Of a stretch of DNA of 64,000 nucleotides, positions 22,495-33,300 are shown piece by piece. Position 1 is the stretch's first letter; every line of letters begins with the position of its first letter. Under the pieces are notes generated by a model, which saw nothing but the letters and a program-made list of their open reading frames with translations, did no database searches and had not been told where the DNA came from. The DNA is from Aselliscus stoliczkanus (taxonomy: Eukaryota; Chordata; Mammalia; Chiroptera; Hipposideridae): assembly GCA_033961575.1 (NCBI GenBank), contig CM066737.1:89772271-89836270 (forward strand), given 5' to 3'. The position numbers were made by a program, and so were the translations under genes.

Positions 22495-22640
22495 CAGAAA
22501 ACAGCCATGCCTAGATCTTATCCTCCGAGATTCTGATCTAATGGGTAGTGGACCAGGGCAGGGCATCTGTAGTTCAAAAGCTTCCCAGGTGATTCTAATG
22601 TGGAGCAAGGGCTGGAATACACTGTCATTTGAACAGACAT
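22495..22640 (+). repeat. MER5-type hAT remnant (tentative)
   Basis: TCCGAGATTCTGATCTAATGGG..GGGCATCTGTAGTTCAAAAGCTTCCCAGGTGATTCTAATG resembles the MER5A/Charlie internal sequence. Confidence 0.55.
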
Positions 22641-22644
22641 TAGT

Positions 22645-22862
22645 TCTCAACCAGGGGTGGTTTTGCTCCTCCAGGGGACATTGGTAATGTTTGGAGACAT
22701 TTTTGGTTGTCACAGCTATGGGGAAAGGGCTTCTGTTATTTAGTGGTTAGAGACCAGGGATGCTACTAAACACACTACAGTGCGCAGGACAGTCCCCAAA
22801 AACATAGAATGATCTGGTCCAAAATATCAATAGTCCCAAGGTTGAGAAACTTTGGCACAGAC
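22645..22862 (+). repeat. MER20-type hAT-Charlie element
   Basis: TTCTCAACCAGGGGTGGTTTTGC..TGGAGACATTTTTGGTTGTCAC..AGGGATGCTACTAAACA..CAAGGTTGAGAAACTTTGG runs from one terminal inverted repeat to the other (TTCTCAACC / GGTTGAGAA). It is non-autonomous and ancient. Confidence 0.75.
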
Positions 22863-22869
22863 CTATCTC

Positions 22870-24010
22870 ACCCTTACTTTCCATGCACAACCAATCTCCA
22901 ATCTTGTTGATTCCACTGACTAATCACCACTCCAATCAGACCACATTTTCTCTATCCCTAGTCACCATTTTAATTCAGAACAATTGTCCCCTCCTACTTT
23001 GATACCATGAGGCTCTGATCTCCCCCACTCCAGTCTTGCTGTCCTTCATTACATTCTCAGCCCCATGAGCAGAATGATAATTTTAAGACACAAGTCTTAT
23101 CATAGTCCTTTACTGAAACCCTTCAATGGTATGGGGTTGCCCTCAGGGCAAAGCCCTAGCCCTTAACAGGGCTCACAGAGTCATACTGAGGTTGCTCCAG
23201 CTCACCTTTGAGAACCTCACCTCTCACCAAATTGTTTTTCAAACACTAAACTTGAGATGAAACTAAATGGGTTTTGGGGCCGCCCAGGTGGTTCAGTTGG
23301 TTAGAGTGTGAACCAGTTCGATTCCCACATGGGCCAGTGAGTTATGCCCGAGCTGAGCTGCCACTGAGCTGCCAACAGGTGGCAGGATGGCTGAGCTGGT
23401 GAGAGCATGTGCTTTTAACAACAAGGTTGCCAGTTTAACTCCTGCTTGGGGTGGTGGGCTGCACCCCCCAGCCCCCACAACTAGATTGAAAGCGGTGACT
23501 GGACTTGGAGCTGAGCTGAACCCTCCACAACTGAGATTGAAGGACAAAAACTTGACTTGGAGCTGATGGGTCCTGGAAAAACACAATGTTCCCCTTTTCC
23601 AATTTCCGAACACTGTTCCCTTCCCCAATTAAAAAAAAATATCTTAAAAAACAAACTAAATGGATTTTAATCCCTTCAAGGTCCTTTTCCTCTCCTGAAC
23701 AGTTGCTCCTTCCGCTACTTGGAATGCCACTATTTTCTCTAGCCTGGTTAAGCCTTTTCCCTCTTTTGGGTTCTGGTTTAGAGGCTACCTCCTGTGTAGA
23801 ACCCTGCCTGAAACTAATTCTGGGTTGAGTGGCCTTCCTAAATCTTTCTGCAGCAGGCAATTATAACTCCTGTCAGAAAAGCAAGCTCCCTTATTAGATC
23901 GAAAATTTCATGAGGGTAGAAATGGTGGTTGTTTTAATCATTGTTCTATGTCTATAGCCTTATATAATTACTGGTTCATAGTCAGTTTTCAATGCTTAAA
24001 TGGTAAGTGT
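22870..24010 (+). repeat. L2-like LINE remnant, split by SINE C
   Basis: L2-type sequence: AAACCCTTCAATGG near 23128, then after the SINE GCTCCTTCCGCTACTTGGAATGCC and CTACCTCCTGTGTAGAACCC, and a tail region TTTCATGAGGGTAGAAATGG. Non-functional; the family call is by recall of consensus phrases. Confidence 0.5.
23276..23652 (+). mobile_element. Multi-tRNA SINE type C
   Basis: GGGGCCGCCCAGGTGGTTCAG start, two tRNA-like units, shared 3' module with TGATGGGTCCTGGAAAAAC and a TTCCCCAATT tail. TSD AAACTAAATGGGTTTT (23260) against AAACTAAATGGATTTT (23653). Confidence 0.9.
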
Positions 24011-26089
24011 TTAAGTCTTTGTGTAATGAAGGAAATGAATTGTATATAATATTTGATTCCTTAACATTCTGGAACTGTGAAATATTACTCTAGTCACATT
24101 GTCTTTCTAAATTAGAAGAGTCTGCTTTCTTATAGGCACATGATACTACTTATTAGTATTAAAATGAAATAGAATTTCCTCCTGAAAACATTATCTAAAT
24201 TTCCATTTAAGGTAAACACCTTTAAGGTAACAAAAAAATATGAAACTTTCAAACTAGAAATTACAAAAAGTGCCGGGAGCTTACTATTAATAAGTTGTAT
24301 ACTACACTAGATATTTCAGAATATCTGAAATACACTCTCTATTGGTTGCATAGACATTTCACGACACCTGGAACATAATAGGTGCTCATTAAAAATTTGC
24401 TGAAGACTGGTCAGAATCAGTAAACTATAACTTTGAAACAAATTAATTTTCATGTGCAAGTTTTGAATTTAAACACTTATTTTTGAGAAATGCTTCATAT
24501 GTTAATTCTTCTGGTATCAACTGTTATATTTTGCAAATGAAGATAAATATGTTATCAATAGCATTCTTTGTCTTAAGTTACTTATGAGATATATTGGATT
24601 CCAATGAAACACACTGGCAATAAAGATTCAGATCTATTTTAACTGAGACAGTTAACTCTGAAACTTCAGACTTCTTGAAGGGCAGCCTTGACTGCAGCAA
24701 TTTAGAAAGTTATTATGATATAGACTACTTTATATTTTTCCCCCAAATTTATCTAGGTACAGGACATATATTTTAATGTGTCTTAAAGAATGTTTAGACA
24801 CATATAATTACATGCAGTGCATCACAAAGTAAAATTGCTGTTGATATGCAAAATTTTAAGTGTATATATATATATATATTTTTTTTCTATTTCCAGTTTT
24901 CTAGAAGTGATTAATTAGTGCTCCAGCTATAAAGCTTCTATTTTCCTTGTCAATGACAATCTCAAGGCCTCTGAGCTGCCTCTCGCTTGACCTTGGTTTA
25001 AAAGCACAAAGAATAGCAACCTTGAAACTGGCATAAACAAGATTCATTCTACAGACACCAGATGCAGCACAACAGAGGAAAACTACACATTTAATTTCAA
25101 TTTTTTACAGAAATTGCTCTCAATATTTCTTCTTTTTAAAGAATTTAAGTGCAAACGTCCTTCATTTGACAAACGGAAACGTGGGCATTCTGCCACTTAA
25201 CACTGGTCCAGGAGTCATTTGAAGACCCCTCTGCATTGTTCCTTTTGATGGGCACATAAGCAGCAGAGTCCACAACAATCTTAGGAGAATAACACAGCCC
25301 CATGCGACCCTTTAGCATTGATGCTTTCATCGAACAGATCTTGACTGTTAAAGCATGCCAAAAAGCATTTCATTAACATTTGAATGAGAAGGTTATGAAG
25401 CTGTAATAGAATCATGCAGTTCAAATCGAGATGCATATATTATTTTCTACTTGAGGGGAGCTGCTTTCCATTGTCTTACACCAGTGTTCATTTGAAGGTG
25501 CAATGCCATGGCTGTCCTTTGCCCACAGAATTAAATGGCTAATTTTTTCTCCCTCCTGAGGTGGGAATACCATATTAATGACAGACGCTGTCTATTGGAG
25601 TGGGGTGGAAGGGCGATGGATAAAGATTGAGTTGGGAACTTGCTGTGAGTTGTTAATCTCTTTTTTTCTACATGATTATTATGTAACTAATCTCCTAAAA
25701 ATTAAGCCACACTTATTAAGTGCTTATTCAATGATCATTTTAAGTTATGCAATAAGTATCTTAAAAATTAAACTAAAAGGTCTTCTTATCAAATCTATGA
25801 ATATACAAACTATCCCATCCTCTCATGCATCCCTATCATTATCTTATAGGAAAGTAAAATTATTCATGCTTAGAGCTCCACATCAGGAAGAGTTATATTC
25901 AACACATATGTACAATAGGGATTAAACTGCTGAATATTTATTTCAAAAATGAAAGAAGTACAGAGAGCCTTTCTTTTTCCTTAGTGCAATGGTATCCTGG
26001 TCAACGTTTAACTAGTGGTTCCCTGAAAAAAATAAAAGCCCAGATTCATAGCATTTGTAGAAAACTGTGGTGTGAATATTGCCACCACG
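24011..26089. other. Repeat-poor stretch without recognised gene
   Basis: About 2 kb with no SINE, L1 or LTR that I can name, apart from an L2-like phrase near 24362-24405 and a (TA)n run at 24862-24880. A 61-codon minus-strand open frame at 25145-25330 has no similarity I recognise. Non-coding regulatory content is possible but not shown. Confidence 0.4.
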
Positions 26090-26097
26090 GCCTATTG

Positions 26098-26426
26098 CAG
26101 GGGTCGGCAAACTGCGGCTCATGAGTTACATGCGGCTCTTTGGGTATGTTCCCTCTCAAAATTTTGCCAACCCCTGGAAGAGCCAATCCTGTCCCTCACA
26201 ACAATTTAAAAATTATTTGAGAGCCATAAATATATTTTTACATAATCACCATTATGTGAATAATATCCTTTAAAAATTTTATAAATGAAAACTGTGATAG
26301 TTTTATTTTCATTTTCAGTTTTACTTCAGAGCCACATGTATGTGCCCAAAGAGCTGCATGTGGCTCGCCAGCCTCAGTTTGCTGACTCCTGGCAGCTCTT
26401 CCGTCTCAAAAGTTTGCTGAACTCTG
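26098..26426. mobile_element. Non-autonomous hAT transposon (329 bp)
   Basis: Terminal inverted repeats CAGGGGTCGGCAAACT at the left and AGTTTGCTGAACTCTG at the right, flanked by the 8-bp duplication GCCTATTG / GTCTATTG (26090-26097, 26427-26434), the target length of hAT elements. Near each end a GCGGCTC/GAGCCACATG arm can pair with the other. No transposase is encoded. Confidence 0.82.
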
Positions 26427-26434
26427 GTCTATTG

Positions 26435-27347
26435 CAAACTACTGATAAGATGTCATGGTCACCTAGGTTTTGTGGCAGCTTGGATGACATGCATGCAGTC
26501 AGTTCTCCCAAGCAGGTGCAAGCAACTCCAGCATTCCACTGTCTTAATATCTTGCATTTGCCTTTTTCTTTCCACTTTAACACCCAATTCAGACCTTTAT
26601 TACCACTTGACTCAAACATTGTAATATTAGAATATCATAATCTGTTTGCCCTTTTTGTTTCTCAGCACTCAGTCAACGTTTTTATCAGTCAATTAGTAAA
26701 AATCACACTGAGGCTCTATGAGCAGTTCCCTGGGACAAGCACTTTGGATTCATAGGAATACAATTCATGGTCAGAGCCCCCATGTTGCTTACAAGTGAGC
26801 TAAAGAGACACATGTATTCTGAAAATTCAAAACTGCATGAGACAAATATCAAAGGACTGGTTCCAATACAAATTGCTCTAGCATTTCAGAGGAAGAAAGC
26901 TGCAATGTTAATAGTTAAAAAAATGTGGGGAAATTTTTAGAGGTAGAGGTCCAGTGAATACTTTTGTTGGGATTGCCGGTTTCTGATCCACTTCCTGTTC
27001 CTGAAGACTTTTCTGCCTTATGAATGAGAAGCGGAGCCCACCTCCTATGGTAAATGCTGAAAATGCTAAACACTTTATTTCCCAGCAGCCTCTGCAGCTA
27101 GGATACAGACAGGAGACTTCAGTTCAACCAATTAGGTACATCCGTCCCAAAGTTTAAATTCAGAACAGGTGCACAATAGCAGACACTGCTTAGACTATAT
27201 TTTGCAGATGAGCAGTAGGTAAAGCAGCAGCAGCAGTGCCAGCTCTATTGAGGGACCATAGAAATGGTAATGCTGATGGTAAAGCCCAGGGTCCTATGTC
27301 CCAGTGTGCTGCAGTGGTGATGGTGTGAGTTCAGAATCCAGGATTTT
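26435..27347. other. Unassigned DNA
   Basis: No clear repeat or gene. The 26960-27300 part may be an old LTR or DNA-element remnant (TTCCCAGCAGCCTCTGCAGC, AACCAATTAGGTAC) and includes a short CAG run near 27222. Confidence 0.35.
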
Positions 27348-27804
27348 TTGTTTTTAAAGATTTTATTGGGGAATTGGGGAGGGGAACAGCACTGGGGAAC
27401 CGGGAAAGGGGAACAGACAAGTTGATGTCCTTTGGTTCTTCAGTCTAGTTGTGGAGGATGTTGCTTCACTGGCCCATGTTGGTATTATCATTGTGCTCTT
27501 CCCGGGTGAGGCAGATCGGTCGCCGGCTTCTGGACGGCCGCTCACCACGGCTCTTGGCAGCTCACACCGGCTGTTGGCCGCTCATGCAGGCTGCTGGCCA
27601 CTCACTGTACCCTATGGCAGCCCACTGCAGCAGGGCTGCAGCTATGCCGTCTTTGCGGACTCACAGCAGCCTATCTCCAGGTGGAGCTGTTGTTCACGAT
27701 CTTAGCTGTAGAGGGCAGTGTCACTGGCCCTCATATGTGGGATCTGATCCGGGGCCTCTTGCATCCCAAGGCAGCTCTTAACCAATGTGCCAGTAAGCTG
27801 GCCC
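27348..27804 (-). mobile_element. Composite SINE type B
   Basis: Complete type B with AATAAAATC on the minus strand near the tail. The flanks AGAATCCAGGATTTT (about 27332) and AGAATCCAGCTTTTA (27805) are a slightly decayed TSD. Confidence 0.92.
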
Positions 27805-27946
27805 CAGAATCCAGCTTTTAACAGCACACATGCTGCTCTCTCTAGACTTACAGGATATGATATTATTGTGGCCATGGCTCCCACATAGCCTCCATTTTCC
27901 TGTTCTGGTTTACTCACCTTCCTTGTTATTCTATTATGCTAAGCCA

Positions 27947-27984
27947 GGGCCGGCAGAATGGTGTGTTGTTTGAAAGCTGGCTTG
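27947..27984 (+). mobile_element. SINE head stub
   Basis: GGGCCGGCAGAATGGTGTGT..AGCTGGCTTGGG is the first 38 bases of a type A/B head, cut off abruptly where a complete type B begins. Confidence 0.7.
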
Positions 27985-28424
27985 GGGGCTGGCCGAGTGG
28001 CATGGTGGTTAAGTGCTGGCTTGGGAAGCCAGCGGCCCCGGTTTGGGTCCCACATATGAGGGCCAGTGACACTGCCTTCTACAGCTAACAACAGCTCCAC
28101 CTGGAGCTGGGCTGCTGTGAGTCACGGGGCAATGGCATAGCTGCAGCCCCTGCTGCAGTGGGCTGCCATAGGCTCCAGTGAGTGGCCAACAGCCAGTGTG
28201 AGCAGCTGGCAGCCGGTGTGAGCTCCCAGGAACCACGGTGAATGGCCATCCAGAGGCCAGCAACCGATCTGTTTCACCCGAGAAGAGCGCAATGATACCA
28301 ACATGGGCCATCAAAGCAATGTCCTCCACAACTAGACTGAAGAACAAAAGGACAACTTGTCTGTTCCCCTTCCCAGGTTCCCCAGCGCTGTTCCTCTCCC
28401 CCAGTTTTCCAATTAAAAAAATAA
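27985..28424 (+). mobile_element. Composite SINE type B
   Basis: Sense copy showing all modules in order: tRNA-like head (27985-28075), CAGC/GGC-rich middle (28080-28260), AACATGGGCCATCAAAGCAATG, CTAGACTGAAGAACAAAAGG, and the tail CCCAGTTTTCCAATTAAAAA. Confidence 0.92.
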
Positions 28425-28575
28425 AAATAAATATTATTCTAACCCAGTCAGAGCTACAATAATCTCTGTTGCTTTCAAATAAAGAATATTTGGAGGCAGG
28501 GAGGCTACGTAGGCAAAATGAACAAAGAAGTGGAGTTGGGAGTTACATCCCTAATTGCTCCAAGTATTTCTTTCT

Positions 28576-28696
28576 TTTTTTTAATTAAAGTTTATTGGGG
28601 TGACACTTGTTAGTAAAGCTACATAGGTTTCAGGTGTACGATTCTGTAATACATCATCTATATATCACATTGTATTTTCACCACCTATAGTCAGTT
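28576..28696 (-). mobile_element. Short 5'-truncated L1 3' end
   Basis: T-run then AAAGTTTATTGGGGTGACAC, ACATAGGTTTCAGGTGTAC. The flanks CCAAGTATTTC and CCAAGAATTTC suggest the TSD. Confidence 0.8.
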
Positions 28697-28739
28697 CCAA
28701 GAATTTCAATAACTAATCAAGTACTGAACGATAAATTCA

Positions 28740-29045
28740 AACTTCTGTAGTCTACCCTACTGGTCCTCTTTTAACTGTACTCAGCAGATCTTAAATACAC
28801 TATGAACTGTAGTATGACTAGCCACCTCTTGACCTCTGCTCAATCAGTTCCTTCCCCATGTGCTCTCCTTTCCTCACTTAGTCTAATTAAATATTACCTA
28901 TTTCTAAAGACCTAGCTGAAATGTTTTACTTGTCAAATCTTCCCAGACTACCCTGACCCATTAAAAGCTTTCTCTTTTCTCTACATTCAGAACAGTTAGT
29001 GGCATTACCAAGTATTTAGAATGGATATCCTGATACTCCGCATGA
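28740..29045 (+). repeat. L2-like fragment
   Basis: CTACTGGTCCTC..CTCAATCAGTTCCTTCCCCATG..TCCCAGACTACCCTGACCC follows the usual order of the L2 3' half. Low-confidence ancient repeat. Confidence 0.45.
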
Positions 29046-29049
29046 TAAT

Positions 29050-29420
29050 TTATCATTCAACAAACATTCACTCCTTACCTCTCCCAGTGTGGGTAGAGAA
29101 TACTTTCTCCCTTGTGGATGCTGTTCTTGGTCATGTGACTTGACTTGGCCAGTGGAATGTGAGCATATGCCTCAGTGTGCGTTGGTGGATTGGCTGGCCT
29201 CTTGTGCTCCAGGGATTCACAATGAGAAGACCATACCCTGGCTAGCTGCTGGAAGGGCAGATATGACTCCAATTTGGAATGAGTCCTCAATCTGACCAGT
29301 AGAACAGCATTACCTTTGAGTGAAAAAAATGCTTGCTGTTTTATATCACTGGCATTTTAAGATTGTTTACTATGTAGACTTATTGCAGCAATTGCTGATA
29401 CACTATCTTTCATGTCTACA
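29050..29420. repeat. Possible LTR-type ancient repeat
   Basis: ACTTGACTTGGCCAGTGGAATGTG and the ending GCTTGCTGTTTTATATCACTGG..GACTTATTGCAGCAATTGCTGAT resemble a MaLR-type element. Family uncertain. Confidence 0.35.
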
Positions 29421-29514
29421 TTTTCATGTGTCTGTGCCTTCTTGTTCTAAGTAAATCACACATACTTCAGAGCATCGATCATGCTTTATTCTTCTTTCAT
29501 ATGCACACATCCAG

Positions 29515-30005
29515 AAAGACAAAGGAATGATGTGTTTGGTAGACACATGTTTATTCAGTCATTCATGAATGTTTATTGATCTCTTACTCTGTTCCATAAA
29601 TCCATTTTTCCAGATGCAAAGGATAAAGGTAAAAGTTACCATTCTTGTATTGAAAGAATGTATAGGCTGACAAAAAATGGTGTAAAGATAGTGGATAAAT
29701 GCAACGACACAGGAGTACACAGAGACTTAGGGAAAGGACAATGATGCCTAGCTCACTTGATTTAGTACTGGGTTGCCCAGTAGAGATGTGAGCAAAGGCT
29801 TCTGGGAGGAGGCAATGTTTAAACTCTGCCTTAAGGGATAAATAGGAGTTAGCTAGATGCAAAAGGATGAAGGACATCCCAGACAGAGGAACAGCATGTG
29901 TAAAGCCACAGAGGAGTGAGAGAGCCTGGCAAGTTTGGGAAACTGCATGTAATTCAGTGAGCCTTTGACCTCCCATTTTGTGTGGGAAAGTAATCCAGCT
30001 TTTAA
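29515..30005 (-). repeat. L2 fragment, antisense
   Basis: TTTATTCAGTCATTCATGAATGTTTATTGA, then GCTTCTGGGAGGAGGCAATG and CCAGACAGAGGAACAGCATGTG fit the antisense order of L2. The 160-codon open frame on the opposite strand is incidental. Confidence 0.6.
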
Positions 30006-30020
30006 AGTGCTTCCCAAGCA

Positions 30021-31098
30021 AGAAGATATTCGCCAATGATACATTCAATAAGCGGTTAATATCCAAAATTTATAAAAAACTCATACAACTTAACACCCAA
30101 TAAACCAAACAATCCAGTTAAAAAATGGGCAGAGGACCTGAATAGACATTTCTCCAAAGAGGACAGACATTCAGATGGCCAGTAAACATATGGAAAGATG
30201 CTCAACATCACTAATAATCAGAGAAATACAAATTAAAACCAATGAGATATCACCCCACACCTGTCAGAATGGCTATCATCAAGAAATCAACAAACAAGTG
30301 TTGGTGAGAATGTGGAGAAAAGGGAACCCTTGTGCACTGTTGGTAGGATTGTGAATTGGTGCAGCCACTATGGAAAACAGTATGAAAGTTCCTCAAAAAA
30401 TTAAAAATAGAACTACCTTATGACTCAGCAAGTCAACTTCTGTGTATTTATCCAAAGAAATCCAAAACACTAATTCAAAAAGGTATATGCACCCACATGT
30501 TCACTTACGTGTTATTTACAATAGCCAAGATAAGGAAGCAAACTAAGTGCCCATCATAGACAACTGGATAAAGAAAATGTGGTATGTATACACAATGGAA
30601 TATTACTCAACCATAAAAAAGAAAGAAATTTTAAAAAAGAATAAAATCTTACCCCTTGAGACAACATGGATGGACCTAGAGGGTATTATGCTAAGTGAAA
30701 TAACTTAGGCAGAAAAAGACAAATACCATATGATTCTATTTATGTGCAGAATCTAAAGAACAAAATAAATGAACAAACAAAACAGAAACAGACTCAAAGA
30801 TACAGAGAACAAACTGATGGTTGCCAGATTGGACAGAGGTAGGATGACTGGGTGAAAAAGCTGAAGGGATTAAGAAGTAAAAATTGGTAGTTTCAAAATA
30901 GTCAGGGGGATGCAAAATACAGAATAGGGAATATAATCAATAACATTGTAATAACTATGTTGTCAGGTGGGTACTAGACTTATCGGGGGGATCACTTCAT
31001 AAGTTACACAAGTCTATCCACTATGTTGTATACGTAAAAGTTATATAATATTGATGCTAACTGGAATTGAAAAAAATAAAAATTAAAATAAAAAATAT
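30021..31098 (+). mobile_element. 5'-truncated L1 with perfect TSD
   Basis: ORF2 3' end and 3' UTR: GATATTCGCCAATGATAC, CATTTCTCCAAAGAGGAC, AGATGCTCAACATCACTAAT, ATTACTCAACCATAAAAAAG, an A-rich tail. Flanked by AGTGCTTCCCAAGCA at 30006-30020 and 31099-31113 (15 bp, identical). The frame is interrupted, so it is not protein-coding. Confidence 0.93.
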
Positions 31099-31139
31099 AG
31101 TGCTTCCCAAGCATTTTCTGCTTAAGAGGGTTCATAAGA

Positions 31140-31680
31140 TATATCAGAAATCAGGAATTATGATCCTCCTGCTTTGTTCTGTTTCAGGATTGCTTTTGCT
31201 ATTAGGTCTTTTTTTTTTTTTTTTTGTAGCCGAGCCATCCTGCCACCCATTAGCAACTTAGCGGCAGCTCAGCTTGGGCTGGGCATTGAACAGCTGTTGT
31301 TCAGAGCTCAGCTCGCACTCTTGAGCGAGCTCTTAACCAACTGAGCCACTCGACTGGTCCTGACTATTGGGTCTTTTGTGTTTCATTATAAGTTTTAGGG
31401 TTGTTTTTCCACTTTTGTAAAAAATGCCATTGGAATCTTGATATGGAGCACATTAAATATAGATAGCTTTGTGTCTTATGGCAATTTAAACAATATTCAT
31501 TCTTTCAATCCATGAACACAAGATACCTTTCCATTTATTTGTCTTCTTCAATTTCTTTCATCAATATCTTGTAATTTTCAGTGTAGAGATCTTTCACCTC
31601 CTTGTTTAAATTTATTCTTAAGTTATTGTTTTTGTGCTGTTGTGAATGGGATCATTTTCTTTATTTCTTTTTTTTCAGAT
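31140..31680 (-). mobile_element. Old L1 ORF2 antisense fragment, split by SINE D
   Basis: TGCTTTGTTCTGTTTCAGGATTGC on the left and GGGTTGTTTTTCCACTTTTG..ATGCCATTGGAATCTTGATA..CATTTATTTGTCTTC on the right match antisense L1 ORF2. Confidence 0.75.
31208..31361 (-). mobile_element. Single-tRNA SINE type D
   Basis: T-run, GAGCCATCCTGCCACC, GCTCAGCTCGCACTCTTGAG, ending ACTGAGCCACTCGACTGGTCC. The L1 words TGCTATTAGGTCTTTT and TGACTATTGGGTCTTTT form its TSD. Confidence 0.88.
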
Positions 31681-31834
31681 AAAACAATATTTCCTGGCAA
31701 TCAGTCCATATCAGGTACACAAATCTCACACTGTGATACACAGAGAGATTCTTAGAGCCACTGCCATAGTATAGAGTAAGGGAGCCTCACACAGAGGTTA
31801 CAGCAGCTTTGATTAGGCCTGGGGGAAAAATATT

Positions 31835-32065
31835 GAATAATAATTGCTAATTCTATTGGGCTCTTACTACCTGCTTGGCACTGTTGTCAGTACTATACAT
31901 ATGTTATTCATTTAAGCACACCACAGCAATCCTATAAGACAGGTACTATTTCCATTTAACAGGTGAAGAAACTGAAGCAGAGAAGGATTAAGGAACTTGC
32001 TCAAGGTCACATGGCCAGTAGAAGTTAAACCAGATTCAAACCCAAACAATCTGATGCCATCACGG
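31835..32065 (-). repeat. MIR, antisense
   Basis: GCTTGGCACTGTTGTCAGTACT, GGTGAAGAAACTGAAGCAGAG, GAACTTGCTCAAGGTCACATGG and ACCAGATTCAAACCCAAACA follow the antisense MIR order. Confidence 0.85.
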
Positions 32066-33300
32066 TGTGCTTAACCTCTATTTTCTATATGAGGTTAACA
32101 TGAACCTGAACAGAACTGTTTACATTAACATAAGGATGGGCCATACTCAAAAGTTGGCTAATATAAACATAATAGCATTTAAATTTCTTAATATCAATTT
32201 GAAAGAGGAAAAAAATGAAAGAAAGCTTTACTCTATATTGCTTTTCAGAAGCCTGAAGAAAGGCAATATAGACCTGAAAATGACTGATTAAATTCTTATC
32301 ATCTTACAGTAAGTAAAGAACCCATTCCATTATTATTGAAATGGCTAGCACTAAAGGTGGTGTCTGAGAGGACATGAATGCTTACACAATACAGTGAAAA
32401 TTTGCTCTGAAGTAGAAGGAATCAATTCCAGTGTTAGTTTAATCAGGAAACTAAATTGAGATTAATCTGAAGCCACACATTTTGAAAGAATCTCAAATGA
32501 TCTCATTTCCAAGACCCAAAATATTCTTCTAGGGATGATAATCAGGGCTTGCACTTCCATCTTTAAAGGATGATCAGCACCTTTTATTTTATTCCATTAG
32601 TCTGTATCAAGAACATGATGCTTTTTATGTTGCTATGGAGCTGGAGTAGAAAACCTGAAAATGTGTTTCCAGAGTCTCTAGTCCAATTGTTCTCAACATT
32701 TATTTTTCTGTCTCAACAATGATCTCATGAATAAACATTCTCCAATGTGAGTTCCCAACTCACTCACTATAACATCACACTATTCTTTCTCCACGTGGGG
32801 AAGTTTGGCATGCAAATGCAGGAGAAGGCTGTTATTATAGGAAAATGGTGTTATTATAGGAAAAACTGGAACCTCTTCTTGTGTTTAGAGGAAATATATC
32901 ACTTTATGTTGGCAAATACATTGTGCCCTTTTAAAGCTCTTCTCATATTCCAAGGGTTGGATCTTGAAAACTCTATTTCCCAGACTCTCTTGAGAACAGG
33001 GTTTCAATTAGATTTCACCAAATGAGAAGCACCTGCACAATATCCAGAGGCTGGAAGAGAAGAGGAAGTGGTCCACTGCCATCTTGCTGTCCCAGATTAT
33101 CATAACAGAAGATGAGAATGCTGAGGGTCCCAGAGCAATTTTCCTTTGTCTCAGCCCATAAATAACCACTTCTGTTCACAGTCCATTGCACTCAGCTAGT
33201 CAGTTTGGCCCTACCCAGTTGCAAGGTGGCTAGGAATTATAGGTGAAAACATAAATGTTTGGTAAGAATTATAGGTCTGTGCCACAGGAGTGGTCCTTTA
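32066..33300. other. Unassigned DNA, possible old LTR/DNA-element remnant
   Basis: Mostly unrecognised. The piece about 32940-33200 (CTATTTCCCAGACTCTCTTG, CATCTTGCTGTCCCAG, ATAAATAACCACTTCTGTTC) recalls the 3' part of an old LTR. TATTATAGGAAAA is directly repeated at about 32832 and 32852. Confidence 0.35.

Noticed and set aside
23435..23860. 141-codon minus-strand frame
   Set aside because: Crosses SINE C and L2 sequence; no plausible protein.
26285..26755. 156-codon plus-strand frame
   Set aside because: Starts inside the hAT element and runs into unassigned DNA; no similarity or codon signal.
29584..30066. 160-codon minus-strand frame
   Set aside because: Overlaps an L2 remnant and the 5' edge of an L1 insertion; incidental.
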